A stretch of 64,000 nucleotides of DNA from assembly GCF_016864375.1 (NCBI RefSeq), contig NZ_CP069354.1, positions 620,001 through 684,000 of the forward strand. The letters are read 5' to 3'. Positions 53,544 through 63,053 of this stretch are shown one piece after another. The DNA is from Microvirga sp. VF16. GTDB lineage: Bacteria > Pseudomonadota > Alphaproteobacteria > Rhizobiales > Beijerinckiaceae. Position 1 is the first letter of the stretch, and the number at the start of each line of letters is the position of its first letter. The translations under genes were made by a program, and so were the position numbers. The notes below the pieces were generated by a model that saw nothing but the letters and a program-made list of their open reading frames with translations, was not told the origin of the DNA and made no database searches.

Positions 53544-54470
53544 ATGGCGCCATCCACCAGCACTTTCACGACGCGGCTCTCTGACGCCGCGAGGATTGTC
53601 GAAGCAAGTCTTGAAGCCTTGCTATCAGACAAAGCCGCTCCCGGCGAGCTTGCCCGGCCGGCTCGCCTTATGGCGGCCATGCGTCATGCGGTCCTGGGAG
53701 GCGGCAAGCGCCTGCGCCCATTCCTGACCATTGAGGCGGCGCGCCTCTTCGGGGTGGAAGGACAGGGGCCCCTGCGGGCAGGCTGCGCTGTCGAGCTTCT
53801 CCATTGCTATTCCCTGGTGCATGACGACCTGCCATCCATGGACGACGACGATCTGCGCCGGGGGCAGCCCACCGTTCACAAGGCCTATGACGAGGCCACT
53901 GCCATCCTCGTGGGCGATGCCCTCCAGACCTTCGCCTTCGAGGTTCTCGCCAATCCGGCGACGACCGGGGATCCTGCCATCCGCTCCGATCTCGTCCTCG
54001 GCCTCGCCCGCGCATCCGGCCTCGGCGGCATGGTCGGCGGCCAACTGCTCGACCTGACGGCGGAGGGGCGCTACGGAACCGCCGAGATGGACGAGACCGA
54101 TGTGCGCCTCCTGCAGATGATGAAGACCGGTGCGATCCTCACCTTCTCGGTCGAGGCAGGCGCGATTCTGGGACAGGCCGATCCGGCGACGCGCAGGAAA
54201 CTGGTCCAATACGGACGCGCTCTCGGCGCAGCCTTCCAGGTCGCCGACGACATCCTCGACCGGGAAGCGTCCGCAGAGGCGCTTGGCAAACGCACGGGCA
54301 AGGACCAGGAGAAGGGCAAGGCCACCCTCGTGGAACTGCTCGGCATGGACGGTGCCCGCCGCGAATGCCGGCAACTCGTCGAGAAGGCGGAAAGCGCTCT
54401 CGATGATTTCGGGCCGCAGGCGCGGACCCTGCGCGAGGCCGTGCACTTCGTCGTGGAACGGCAGGTTTAA
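53544..54470 (+). CDS. ispA: farnesyl diphosphate synthase (polyprenyl synthetase)
   Basis: This 308-residue trans-prenyltransferase has the first Asp-rich motif DDLPSMD (Asp94, Asp95, Asp100) and the second DDILD (Asp235, Asp236, Asp239). GGGKRLRPFL binds diphosphate. It condenses IPP with DMAPP/GPP to farnesyl diphosphate. The length and two-residue FARM spacing fit IspA of bacteria; geranylgeranyl synthase is less likely. It is divergent from mtgA. Confidence 0.93.
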   Translation: MAPSTSTFTTRLSDAARIVEASLEALLSDKAAPGELARPARLMAAMRHAVLGGGKRLRPFLTIEAARLFGVEGQGPLRAGCAVELLHCYSLVHDDLPSMDDDDLRRGQPTVHKAYDEATAILVGDALQTFAFEVLANPATTGDPAIRSDLVLGLARASGLGGMVGGQLLDLTAEGRYGTAEMDETDVRLLQMMKTGAILTFSVEAGAILGQADPATRRKLVQYGRALGAAFQVADDILDREASAEALGKRTGKDQEKGKATLVELLGMDGARRECRQLVEKAESALDDFGPQARTLREAVHFVVERQV

Positions 54471-55096
54471 GCAACGCTCTGATTTCCAGCATCTCACAGC
54501 GGGCAGGATCGCCGTTTTGCCAGATCATGCAGAAGCGAAAGTAGATGTGGCTCGGATTTCGCAGTCTCTCATCCGAAGACCATTTGCGTGCAATGACGCA
54601 TTTGTCCTTTTGGTGGGAAGCCAGGCAGTTGGACTATTATGGATGATCACGTAAGCAAGTGTTGGAGAGATGTGTGCGGAAGGATCTTCATCGCCGCAAT
54701 TTCTTGACCCCCTTCGGAACGGTGACGGCAATCGATTCGGATGTGTTGTCACGTGTATGAAAAGATCAGATCCACAAAGATTCATTGTGTAATAAGCGAC
54801 TTCTTCTCACTGACTGCAACGATCCATTGTTTGCGGAAAGATAATTTCATTAAGTAACAGTAATCGCCATTTTGTTCTTTGATACAGGGAAATCACGATA
54901 CTCAATCACTCACGACGAAGGCGTAACTCGAAAGCTTTCCTCTGTGAAAATCACACGAGTTGTTTCACACTCTTTTCGGCTCAGCACCAACACATAAGAC
55001 GCGGTGGTGAGGTGCGTCCGAACGCCAACTAGACGCGTATTCGGGGGCAATGGGCTGGGCTTCTTACCCGGGGGCATGGATCAACGGGAGGAACAG
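54471..55096. other. AT-richer intergenic region upstream of the CHRD/RTX gene
   Basis: These 626 bp are visibly richer in A+T than flanking genes, especially 54770-54960. I find no convincing coding frame, RNA or long palindrome. A TTGTC-CACGTG-like run near 54740 and several AT-rich blocks could hold the promoter of the downstream gene. Confidence 0.5.
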
Positions 55097-56221
55097 ATGG
55101 CCACAGCGTTCCGCGTAATCATGACCGGAAACCAAGAAGTGCCGCCGACGGGTTCAGCGGCAAGAGGCGTTGGCACGGTGATCTATGACAGCAATACAAT
55201 CACGGCGCCCTATTCGATCAATATAACCGGACTGGACTTCGGGCCCATCACGGGCCTTGGGCCACAGACGGCGGATACTGGCGACGATGTCACCAGCTTT
55301 CACGTCCATTTTGGCGTAAGGGGTGAGACCGGCGATGTCATCTTCGGTCAGATCAACCCGGACCAGGATCCCGATCTGCAGATCAGTCTCAACAGCGACG
55401 ATTCTTGGACTTTGAGTGGACGATGGGATTCAGCTGATCCGGCCAACGTCTGGATCGTGGTATTCGGCAGCATCCTCAATTTGCATCCTCCAGGGTTGGA
55501 TGCACCTTTCTATTTCAACGCCCACACTTCGGAATTTCCCTCAGGCGAAATCCGTGGCCAGTGGACCGTCATCTCCAACGATAACAGCAATACAGTCAGG
55601 GGAACGGCCAGTGCCGATTTCCTGCCAGGGCTCGGCGGCAGTGACCGTATCTTCGGCAGGCAGGGCGATGATCGGCTGGACGGGGCAACGGGCAACGACC
55701 GTCTGTTCGGCGAAAGCGGTAACGATACTTTGATCGGTGGTGCTGGGAATGACAGGCTCGATGGCGGGATCGGCGATGACAACCTGTCCAGCGGCAACGG
55801 CAACGATCAACTGCAAGGCCGCAGCGGCGATGATCGGCTGAATGCCGGTGCAGGCCGCGATACTCTGAACGGTGGTCTTGGAGATGATATCCTGATCGGT
55901 GGCAGCGGCGCGGATGCTTTCACGTTCAACAGCACCTTGGGCAGCAGCAACATCGACACGGTCCGAGGCTACAACTCTGCCGCCGATACGATCCAACTGG
56001 ACAATTCCGTCTTCACGGGACTCCCAACGGGAGTTTTGTCGGCCGATGCTTTCCAGATCGGGACAACGGCCATCGATGCTACCGACCGCATCATTTATGA
56101 TGATGCGACGGGAGCCGTCTTTTTCGATGCCGATGGCAATGGCACCGCGTCGGCTCAGATACAATTCGCCACGATCCAGGGAAGCCCGACACTGACTAGG
56201 TTCGACTTTCTTGTCATCTGA
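55097..56221 (+). CDS. CHRD-domain protein with RTX calcium-binding repeats
   Basis: This 374-residue protein has an N-terminal CHRD domain (about 1-155: FRVIMTGNQEVPPTGSAARG, HVHFGVRGETGDVIFG, FYFNAHTSEFPSGEIRGQW). An RTX array follows (about 170-295, with GNDRLFGESGNDTLIGGAG). The C-terminus is typical of type I-secreted RTX proteins (ADAFTFNSTLGSSNIDTVRGY). There is no Sec signal, so export by a type I system is likely, though none is in the window. The CHRD function in bacteria is unknown. A GGGAGGAACAG site precedes the ATG. Confidence 0.9.
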   Translation: MATAFRVIMTGNQEVPPTGSAARGVGTVIYDSNTITAPYSINITGLDFGPITGLGPQTADTGDDVTSFHVHFGVRGETGDVIFGQINPDQDPDLQISLNSDDSWTLSGRWDSADPANVWIVVFGSILNLHPPGLDAPFYFNAHTSEFPSGEIRGQWTVISNDNSNTVRGTASADFLPGLGGSDRIFGRQGDDRLDGATGNDRLFGESGNDTLIGGAGNDRLDGGIGDDNLSSGNGNDQLQGRSGDDRLNAGAGRDTLNGGLGDDILIGGSGADAFTFNSTLGSSNIDTVRGYNSAADTIQLDNSVFTGLPTGVLSADAFQIGTTAIDATDRIIYDDATGAVFFDADGNGTASAQIQFATIQGSPTLTRFDFLVI

Positions 56222-56237
56222 AGAGATGCCAGCCTTC

Positions 56238-56264
56238 GCCGCGGGGCTATACCGGCCTCGCGGC
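56238..56264. terminator. hairpin in a convergent gap
   Basis: GCCGCGGGGC (56238-56247) pairs with GCCTCGCGGC (56255-56264) with one wobble and a 7-nt loop, 16 bp after the CHRD gene stop. No strong T-run is present; it may act for both converging genes. Confidence 0.5.
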
Positions 56265-56286
56265 TAACCTTTGCTGATACCGGTCG

Positions 56287-56832
56287 TCAATCCGTCGGTA
56301 CCCAGAACATGAGCTTCACGTGGCCAGGACGATGGTTGTGTGGGAGGGAGCCTGCGAACTCGCCGCCATTGGCGAGAATAACCTTTCGCGACGCTTCGTT
56401 GTCATCGTCGCAGGTGATCATGACTCGTGAGAAGCCTTCCGAGCGGCAAACGGGGAGGATCAGGCGCAGGGCCTGCGTGGCGTAGCCGCGCCGCTGCTTC
56501 CAGGGCACGATTGTGTAGCCGATATGGCCGTAGATCACCGTGGGTAGGTCTTCCGTTCCCCGTTGGAAGCGAAAGCCGATGCGGCCGCAAAACTCGCCAT
56601 CGCTAATCCAGAAATCATGAGCGGGCAGGCGCGCCACCTCGCGTCCGTCCGGCAGCCGGACCATCGGGCTGTTGTAGAGATCATGGAGAAAGCGCTCGGG
56701 ATTGCGCCGGAACTGCAGAAGCTGCTCGCGGCTCACATCCTGGTCAGTGTTGGGGGACCAGCCCTGCTCGAGGGCATGAGCATAGGAAGGAAGCCAATCG
56801 AGGCTCGGGCGGATGAGGGTGATGTCAGTCAT
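56287..56832 (-). CDS. GNAT family N-acetyltransferase
   Basis: This 181-residue acetyltransferase has an N-terminal region TLIRPSLDWLPSYAHALEQGWSP. The acetyl-CoA core follows with HIGYTIVPWKQRRGYATQAL, then VMITCDDDNEASRKVILANGG. It resembles the subgroup often annotated as YjaB/RimJ-like, of unknown substrate. It begins 43 bp after the kup stop on the same strand, so it may be co-transcribed with kup. Confidence 0.9.
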   Translation of the reverse strand: MTDITLIRPSLDWLPSYAHALEQGWSPNTDQDVSREQLLQFRRNPERFLHDLYNSPMVRLPDGREVARLPAHDFWISDGEFCGRIGFRFQRGTEDLPTVIYGHIGYTIVPWKQRRGYATQALRLILPVCRSEGFSRVMITCDDDNEASRKVILANGGEFAGSLPHNHRPGHVKLMFWVPTD

Positions 56833-56875
56833 GGACCGCCAAAACTGACATCGAGTGAAACGGAGGGCAACAGGC

Positions 56876-58822
56876 TTACACCGTCACCTGCGTGCCCACC
56901 TCGACCACACGTCCGGTCGGGATCTGGAAGAAGTCCGTGGCGTCGCTCGCCGATTTCGCCAGGCCGATGAAGAGTTTGTCCTGCCAGAGCGGCATGCCCG
57001 ACTGGCTGGCGGGGCGGATCGAGCGGCGGGAGAGGAAGAACGACGTCGCCATGATGTCGAACTTGAAGCCCTGCTTGCGCAGGATCGCGAGGCCGCGCGG
57101 GATGTTGGGCGTTTCCATGTAGCCATAGCTCAGGCGGATGCGCCAGAACGAATCGCCCACATGCTCGATGGCGACGCGGTCATCGTCCTCTACGCGGGGA
57201 ACATCCGCGCTGTTGACGGTGAGAATCACGTTCTTCTCGTGCAGCACCTTGTTGTGCTTGAGGTTGTGCAGAAGCGCTGCCGGCGCGGTATCCGGATCGC
57301 TCGTCAGGAAGACGGCGGTGCCCTTGACCCGGTGCGGCGGGCTCTTCTCGAGCATCTGCACCAGTTCGAGGAAGGGCACGTCGATCTTGCGGGTCTTCTC
57401 GAACAGGATCCGGGTTCCCTTCACCCAGGTCCACATGAGCACGAAGAAGACGCCTGCGATGACCAGCGGGACGTAGCCGCCGTCGAGAAGCTTGACGAGG
57501 TTCGAGGACAGGAAAGTGAGATCGATCAGCAGCAGGGGCACCATGACCAAACCGGTCTTCACCGGACCCCAGCCCCAGCTCCGGCTGATCACCAAGCAGG
57601 CGAGCAGGGTGGTGACGACCATCGTGCCGAAGACGGCGATGCCGTAGGCGCTGGCCAAGCTGCTGGAAGAACCGAAGAGCAGCACGAGGCCGACCACGGC
57701 GGCGAGCAGCAGCCAGTTCACGCGCGGCAGATAGATCTGCCCCTGATGCGTCTCCGAGGTGAAGCGGACTTCCAGGCGGGGCAGGAGGCCGAGCTGCACC
57801 GCCTGCCGAGTGAGGGAATAGGCGCCGGTGATGACGGCCTGGCTCGCCACGATGGTCGCGAGCGTGGCGAGGATCACGAGCGGCAGGAGCAGCCAGGGCG
57901 GGGCCAGCAGGAAGAACGGATTGGCGATGGCATCCGGGTTCGACAGGACGAGGGCGCCCTGACCGAGATAGTTCAACGCGAGAGCCGGGAACACGACGGT
58001 GCCCCAGGCCATGCGGATGGGCTTGCGGCCAAAATGGCCGAGATCCGCGTAAAGCGCTTCAGCGCCTGTGACGGCAAGGCAGACGCTACCGAGGATTGCA
58101 AAGGCCGTGCCCGGATGGGTGACCAGGAAGGACACGCCATAATAAGGGTTGAACGCGAACAGAACCTCCCAATCGTCAGCGATATGGAGGAGGCCGAGGC
58201 CCGCCATGGTGATGAACCAGAGGAGCGTGAGGGGTCCGAAAAAGGCCGCGACCCTGCCTGTGCCGTGGCTCTGCGCAGCGAAAAGGGCAATCAGGATCGC
58301 CAGGGCGCCGGGGAGAACATAAGCCTCGAAGGAGGGGGCGACGAGCTTCAGGCCTTCGAGGGCCGAGAGAACGGAGATGGCGGGCGTGATGGCGGCGTCG
58401 CCATAGAACAGGGCCGCTCCCGCCATGCCCATCATGAGCACCGGGAGGCTCCGCCGTCCGAGCGCACGCTGGGCGAGCGCCACTAGGGTCAGCGAGCCGC
58501 CTTCGCCCTTATTGTCCGCGCGCAGCAGCAGGACCACGTATTTGACGGAGACCGTCAGGATCAACGCCCAGATGAGGAGCGACAGAATGCTGATCACCAG
58601 TTCGCGCGTGAGCGGGACGGGGGTTCCGTGGTGACCGCCGGTGGCGGCGGCGACCGTCTCACGCATCGCGTAAAGCGGGCTGGTGCCGATATCGCCGTAG
58701 ACGACGCCGATGGCTCCAAGGGTGAGAGTCCAGAAGCTCGCCTTGAAATGGCTGTCCGGTAAGGTGGCCTCGGGGGCTGCGGAATCTGCATGTCCCGGCG
58801 CGACGGCGTGCTGTTCTGCCAT
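56876..58822 (-). CDS. kup: Kup-type low-affinity potassium transporter
   Basis: This 648-residue KUP/HAK/KT family protein has about twelve membrane helices in the first 440 residues and a cytoplasmic C-terminal domain. The signature near the N-terminus is [20 protein letters not shown]. Also present are [17 protein letters not shown] and [14 protein letters not shown]. It takes up potassium with protons. I chose the ATG at 58822 ([11 protein letters not shown]), since in-frame sequence upstream lacks conservation-like features. Confidence 0.94.
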   Translation of the reverse strand: MAEQHAVAPGHADSAAPEATLPDSHFKASFWTLTLGAIGVVYGDIGTSPLYAMRETVAAATGGHHGTPVPLTRELVISILSLLIWALILTVSVKYVVLLLRADNKGEGGSLTLVALAQRALGRRSLPVLMMGMAGAALFYGDAAITPAISVLSALEGLKLVAPSFEAYVLPGALAILIALFAAQSHGTGRVAAFFGPLTLLWFITMAGLGLLHIADDWEVLFAFNPYYGVSFLVTHPGTAFAILGSVCLAVTGAEALYADLGHFGRKPIRMAWGTVVFPALALNYLGQGALVLSNPDAIANPFFLLAPPWLLLPLVILATLATIVASQAVITGAYSLTRQAVQLGLLPRLEVRFTSETHQGQIYLPRVNWLLLAAVVGLVLLFGSSSSLASAYGIAVFGTMVVTTLLACLVISRSWGWGPVKTGLVMVPLLLIDLTFLSSNLVKLLDGGYVPLVIAGVFFVLMWTWVKGTRILFEKTRKIDVPFLELVQMLEKSPPHRVKGTAVFLTSDPDTAPAALLHNLKHNKVLHEKNVILTVNSADVPRVEDDDRVAIEHVGDSFWRIRLSYGYMETPNIPRGLAILRKQGFKFDIMATSFFLSRRSIRPASQSGMPLWQDKLFIGLAKSASDATDFFQIPTGRVVEVGTQVTV

Positions 58823-59018
58823 GTGTGCTTTTCTTTGCGGATGTGCCCGCGGACGGCCCTGGTTGAAACTCTCTATAAACGACAAAGGGCGGCTTCTTCT
58901 CCGCCCCTTCTTCAAGAGCGCAGCGGCCGTCATCGCCGGCGCGGCGGGCTCTCTAGCACATCGCGCTTTAGCTTAAAAACGGAATTTCGCTTGGGGTTCC
59001 ATGGTCACGCTTGCAGCC

Positions 59019-60305
<1,287 letters not shown>

Positions 60306-60403
60306 GCTGCAATCCACGACGGCAGCTCAGGGCTGCCGCCGTTTAGCTGATGCCAAAAGCCCTCGTCGTCAAGCGCGGCTTAATGGAACGAAGTTGGGGG
60401 CGG

Positions 60404-60919
60404 TCAGTGAACGTCCCGGCAATGGGCGCAACGGCCGGTGATCTCCAGAATTCTTGTGCGCGGCTGATAACCCTGCTCCTGCAGGACCTTGAGCACCGTA
60501 TCAGCCACATCCGGGGACGTGATCTCGTTCACGTCGCCGCAGCCCTCGCAGATCAGGAAGGCCGTGGTCTTGCGGCTGCTCGAGACATTGGAACTGGCGA
60601 TATAGGCGTTCCGGCTGGCGAGCCGATGCACCAGACCCTGCTCGATGAGGAAGTCCAGGGCACGATAGACGGTGATCGGCGCCATGCGCCTCCCCTGCGA
60701 GCCGAGCAGATCCACCAGATCGTAGGCGCCGAGCGGCTTGTCGAAGCCATGGAGCACTTCGAGCACGCGGCGGCGGATGGGAGTCAGACGTGCTCCCTTG
60801 GCCCGGCAGAGGGCCTCCGACTGGGCAATAGCCTGTTCCGTCTTCTCAGAGGCTCTGGGAGCGCGGATCAGGGCGCCCTCGTTGGGAAGTCTGTGCTGAA
60901 GAGACGGTGTATGAGCCAT
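60404..60919 (-). CDS. zur: Fur-family regulator, Zur-like
   Basis: This 171-residue Fur-superfamily protein has a winged HTH (LTPIRRRVLEVLHGFDKPLGAYDLVD, then PITVYRALDFLIEQGLVHRL). The structural zinc pairs are CEGCGD and CAHC. It lacks the HHDH cluster of Fur, having SSSRKTTAF before the Cys pair, which favours Zur. It would repress zinc uptake when zinc is sufficient. A perfect palindrome with GTTATAAC core lies 80 bp upstream. No znuABC genes are in the window. Confidence 0.85.
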   Translation of the reverse strand: MAHTPSLQHRLPNEGALIRAPRASEKTEQAIAQSEALCRAKGARLTPIRRRVLEVLHGFDKPLGAYDLVDLLGSQGRRMAPITVYRALDFLIEQGLVHRLASRNAYIASSNVSSSRKTTAFLICEGCGDVNEITSPDVADTVLKVLQEQGYQPRTRILEITGRCAHCRDVH

Positions 60920-60999
60920 CGGATCACTCCTCGGTTAAGCTGCTTCTTGTGCCCCCGTCGTCTTCGCGTCCGGCATGCACGGCGCGAATCCACTTCGTT

Positions 61000-61022
61000 T
61001 ATGTAGGTTATAACGCTACATA
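61000..61022 (-). promoter_or_regulatory. Zur-box-like palindrome upstream of zur
   Basis: TATGTAG (61000-61006) and CTACATA (61016-61022) form a perfect 7-bp inverted repeat around GTTATAACG, itself holding the palindrome GTTATAAC. The core resembles alphaproteobacterial Zur boxes. Its place before zur suggests autoregulation. Confidence 0.6.
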
Positions 61023-61089
61023 TTTGAAGAGGGAAAAAATTGCAAGGGGCTGCAGGAAATCGATGCAGATTTGCAGAGGAGTCGGTGGC

Positions 61090-61740
61090 TCAAGAGGGCC
61101 GGAAGCGCCAGACGCTGGATTTCTTGATGTCCGAATCCTCGAGCGTCCGGGTGACGGGCACTTCGTAGACGGCCAGGTTTTCCAAGCGATCCTTCGGCAG
61201 ATAGCTGCGGCCCGGATCGCCGATCAGGACCGTGGCGCCCCTTTCGCTCAGGTCGAACAGCCAATGGATGACTCTGTCGGCGAGATCGCGCTCATAGCAG
61301 ATGTCCCCGGCGAGCACCGTGTCCCAGCCCCCGCCCTGCCCGACGATGTCGGCCTGGAGCGGAGTGATCGAGACGCCGTTGGCCTCGGCATTGAGGCCGA
61401 TGGCCGCGATGGCGAACGAATCGATATCGCAGGCGACCACCTCCGAGGCTCCGGCCTTCATCGCCGCGATGGCGACGAGACCTGAGCCCGAGGCAAAATC
61501 CAGCACGCGCCGGCCCCGCACCGTTTCCGGATGGTCGAGAATGTAGCGGGCGAGCGCCTGACCGCCCGCCCAGGCGAAGGCCCAGAAGGGAGGCGGCAGG
61601 CCGATCTCACCCAGTTCCTCCTCGGTCTTCTGCCAGAGCTCCGTGGCTTCGTCCGCCACGTGCAAGGAGATCTCCGGCGCATGGGGCACGGGGCGAAGCC
61701 GGGTCTCGGATTGGACGAAGGCGGCGGGGTCGGGAATCAT
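61090..61740 (-). CDS. class I methyltransferase, ETFB-lysine/PrmA-like
   Basis: This 216-residue methyltransferase has PFWAFAWAGGQALARYILDHP, the SAM motif RRVLDFASGSGLVAIAAMKAGA, then ACDIDSFAIAAIGLNAEANG and VLAGDICYERDLADRV. It resembles the ETFB lysine methyltransferase/nicotinamide N-methyltransferase-like family of alphaproteobacteria, which modifies protein lysines. The target is unproven. Its start overlaps the glycosyltransferase stop by 4 bp (ATGA). Confidence 0.88.
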   Translation of the reverse strand: MIPDPAAFVQSETRLRPVPHAPEISLHVADEATELWQKTEEELGEIGLPPPFWAFAWAGGQALARYILDHPETVRGRRVLDFASGSGLVAIAAMKAGASEVVACDIDSFAIAAIGLNAEANGVSITPLQADIVGQGGGWDTVLAGDICYERDLADRVIHWLFDLSERGATVLIGDPGRSYLPKDRLENLAVYEVPVTRTLEDSDIKKSSVWRFRPS

Positions 61741-62888
61741 GAGGCCAAAAGGGAGCGGTACAGCTGTTTGACGCTCTCGATCACGTCCCGTTCCGTGAAA
61801 CCGTCGAGAACGCGGGCGCGAGCCGCCTCGCCCATGCGGGCCACCTCGTCCGGCTGGCGGGACAAGGCCAGGAGTGCCTCGGCGAGGCTCGCCGAATCGT
61901 TGGCCGGGACGAGGCGTCCCTCGATGCCCTCCCGCACCAGGGTGCGGCAGCCGGGAACATCGGTCGTAACGATGGCGCGGCCGCAGGCGGCAGCTTCGAG
62001 AAGCGTCCGCGGCAGACCCTCGCCCCCGCGTGAGGGCAGGCAGGCCACGTGATGCGCGTGCCAGACGGCGGCAACATCCCGTGTCGCGCCATGCCAGGAG
62101 ATGCCAGGCTCGGCGCTCCAGGCTTTCAAAGTCTCTTCCGGAATCGTCTTCGGATTCGACGGGTCAGGGGCGCCGTAGAGGGACAGTTCGATGGCAGCAC
62201 CCCGGGCCCTCGCTGCCTTCACCGCCTCCACCGCCAGATCGATGCCCTTGGACCACAGCATGCGGGCCACCACCGCGACCTTGAGCGGCGGCTGGTGGGG
62301 CAGGGGCGCAGGCTTGAGAGTGTCCGGATCGATGCCGGCGCCGCCGAGAATGGTGATGCGGTCGCTTGTGGGGTCGAGGCCGAGGAGCTTGGGATCGTCC
62401 GTATTCTCGAAGACATAGCGGGTCTGGCGGGTGTCCAGGCCGCGCACGAGCAGGCGCACGGCCCGCTGCGACAGGCGTGCGATCGGATCCGTCCGGGCAC
62501 CCAGGAAGCCTGAGCCGGTCAGGGCATAGACCCGGCGCCCGATGCCCGCCATGGCGGCCGCGAAGCCCCCAACCAGGATGCCCTTGAGGGCGATGCAATG
62601 GACGAGATCCGCCTTCTCAGCCTTGAGGATCGCCGCGAGTTGTCCAGCGGCATAGCCGGCCGCCATGGGATTCAGGCTGCGCCGCTCGGCCTCAAGCGGA
62701 ATCACTCTGGCGCCCGTGGCCTCGATGACCTCCCGGTGCGAGCGCACGCGGCACACGACCGTGACTTCAAGCCCGAGCTCGCGGGCGGCCCTGGCCATGG
62801 GCAGGAAATGGGAGGCGAAGAACCAGTCTTCGGTAATCACGAAAACGAGCTTGCGGCCTTGGACGTCAGGCAGGGACAAGGAAGACAA
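61737..62888 (-). CDS. GT4 family glycosyltransferase
   Basis: This 383-residue GT-B glycosyltransferase has the N-terminal half FVITEDWFFASHFLPMARAAREL and LVHCIALKGILVGG. The nucleotide-sugar half has VVARMLWSKGIDLAVEAV and the donor loop SRGGEGLPRTLLEAAACGRAIVTTDVPG, whose ExxxxxE-like spacing fits GT4. It probably acts in cell-surface polysaccharide or glycolipid synthesis. It is coupled by 4 bp to the downstream methyltransferase gene and divergent from the topoisomerase gene. Confidence 0.93.
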   Translation of the reverse strand: MSSLSLPDVQGRKLVFVITEDWFFASHFLPMARAARELGLEVTVVCRVRSHREVIEATGARVIPLEAERRSLNPMAAGYAAGQLAAILKAEKADLVHCIALKGILVGGFAAAMAGIGRRVYALTGSGFLGARTDPIARLSQRAVRLLVRGLDTRQTRYVFENTDDPKLLGLDPTSDRITILGGAGIDPDTLKPAPLPHQPPLKVAVVARMLWSKGIDLAVEAVKAARARGAAIELSLYGAPDPSNPKTIPEETLKAWSAEPGISWHGATRDVAAVWHAHHVACLPSRGGEGLPRTLLEAAACGRAIVTTDVPGCRTLVREGIEGRLVPANDSASLAEALLALSRQPDEVARMGEAARARVLDGFTERDVIESVKQLYRSLLAS

Positions 62889-63053
62889 GGGATCATCCGG
62901 GTGGAATGGTTGCGCTCTTGTAACCTCGGCATGGGGAGAAAGGGAACTCCCTCAATCGCGACCCGTTGCCGTCGTCCTGAAGCATGGGAGACTCTCCCAG
63001 GGAACCCGGGATGGCGCGGCCCGGTTGACGTCTTGCTTTGTCAAAGGCCGCTC

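Noticed and set aside
56855..58486. Plus-strand frame of about 540 codons opposite kup
   Set aside because: Composition (E, D, G, R, H rich) is typical of an antisense shadow, and kup is certain.
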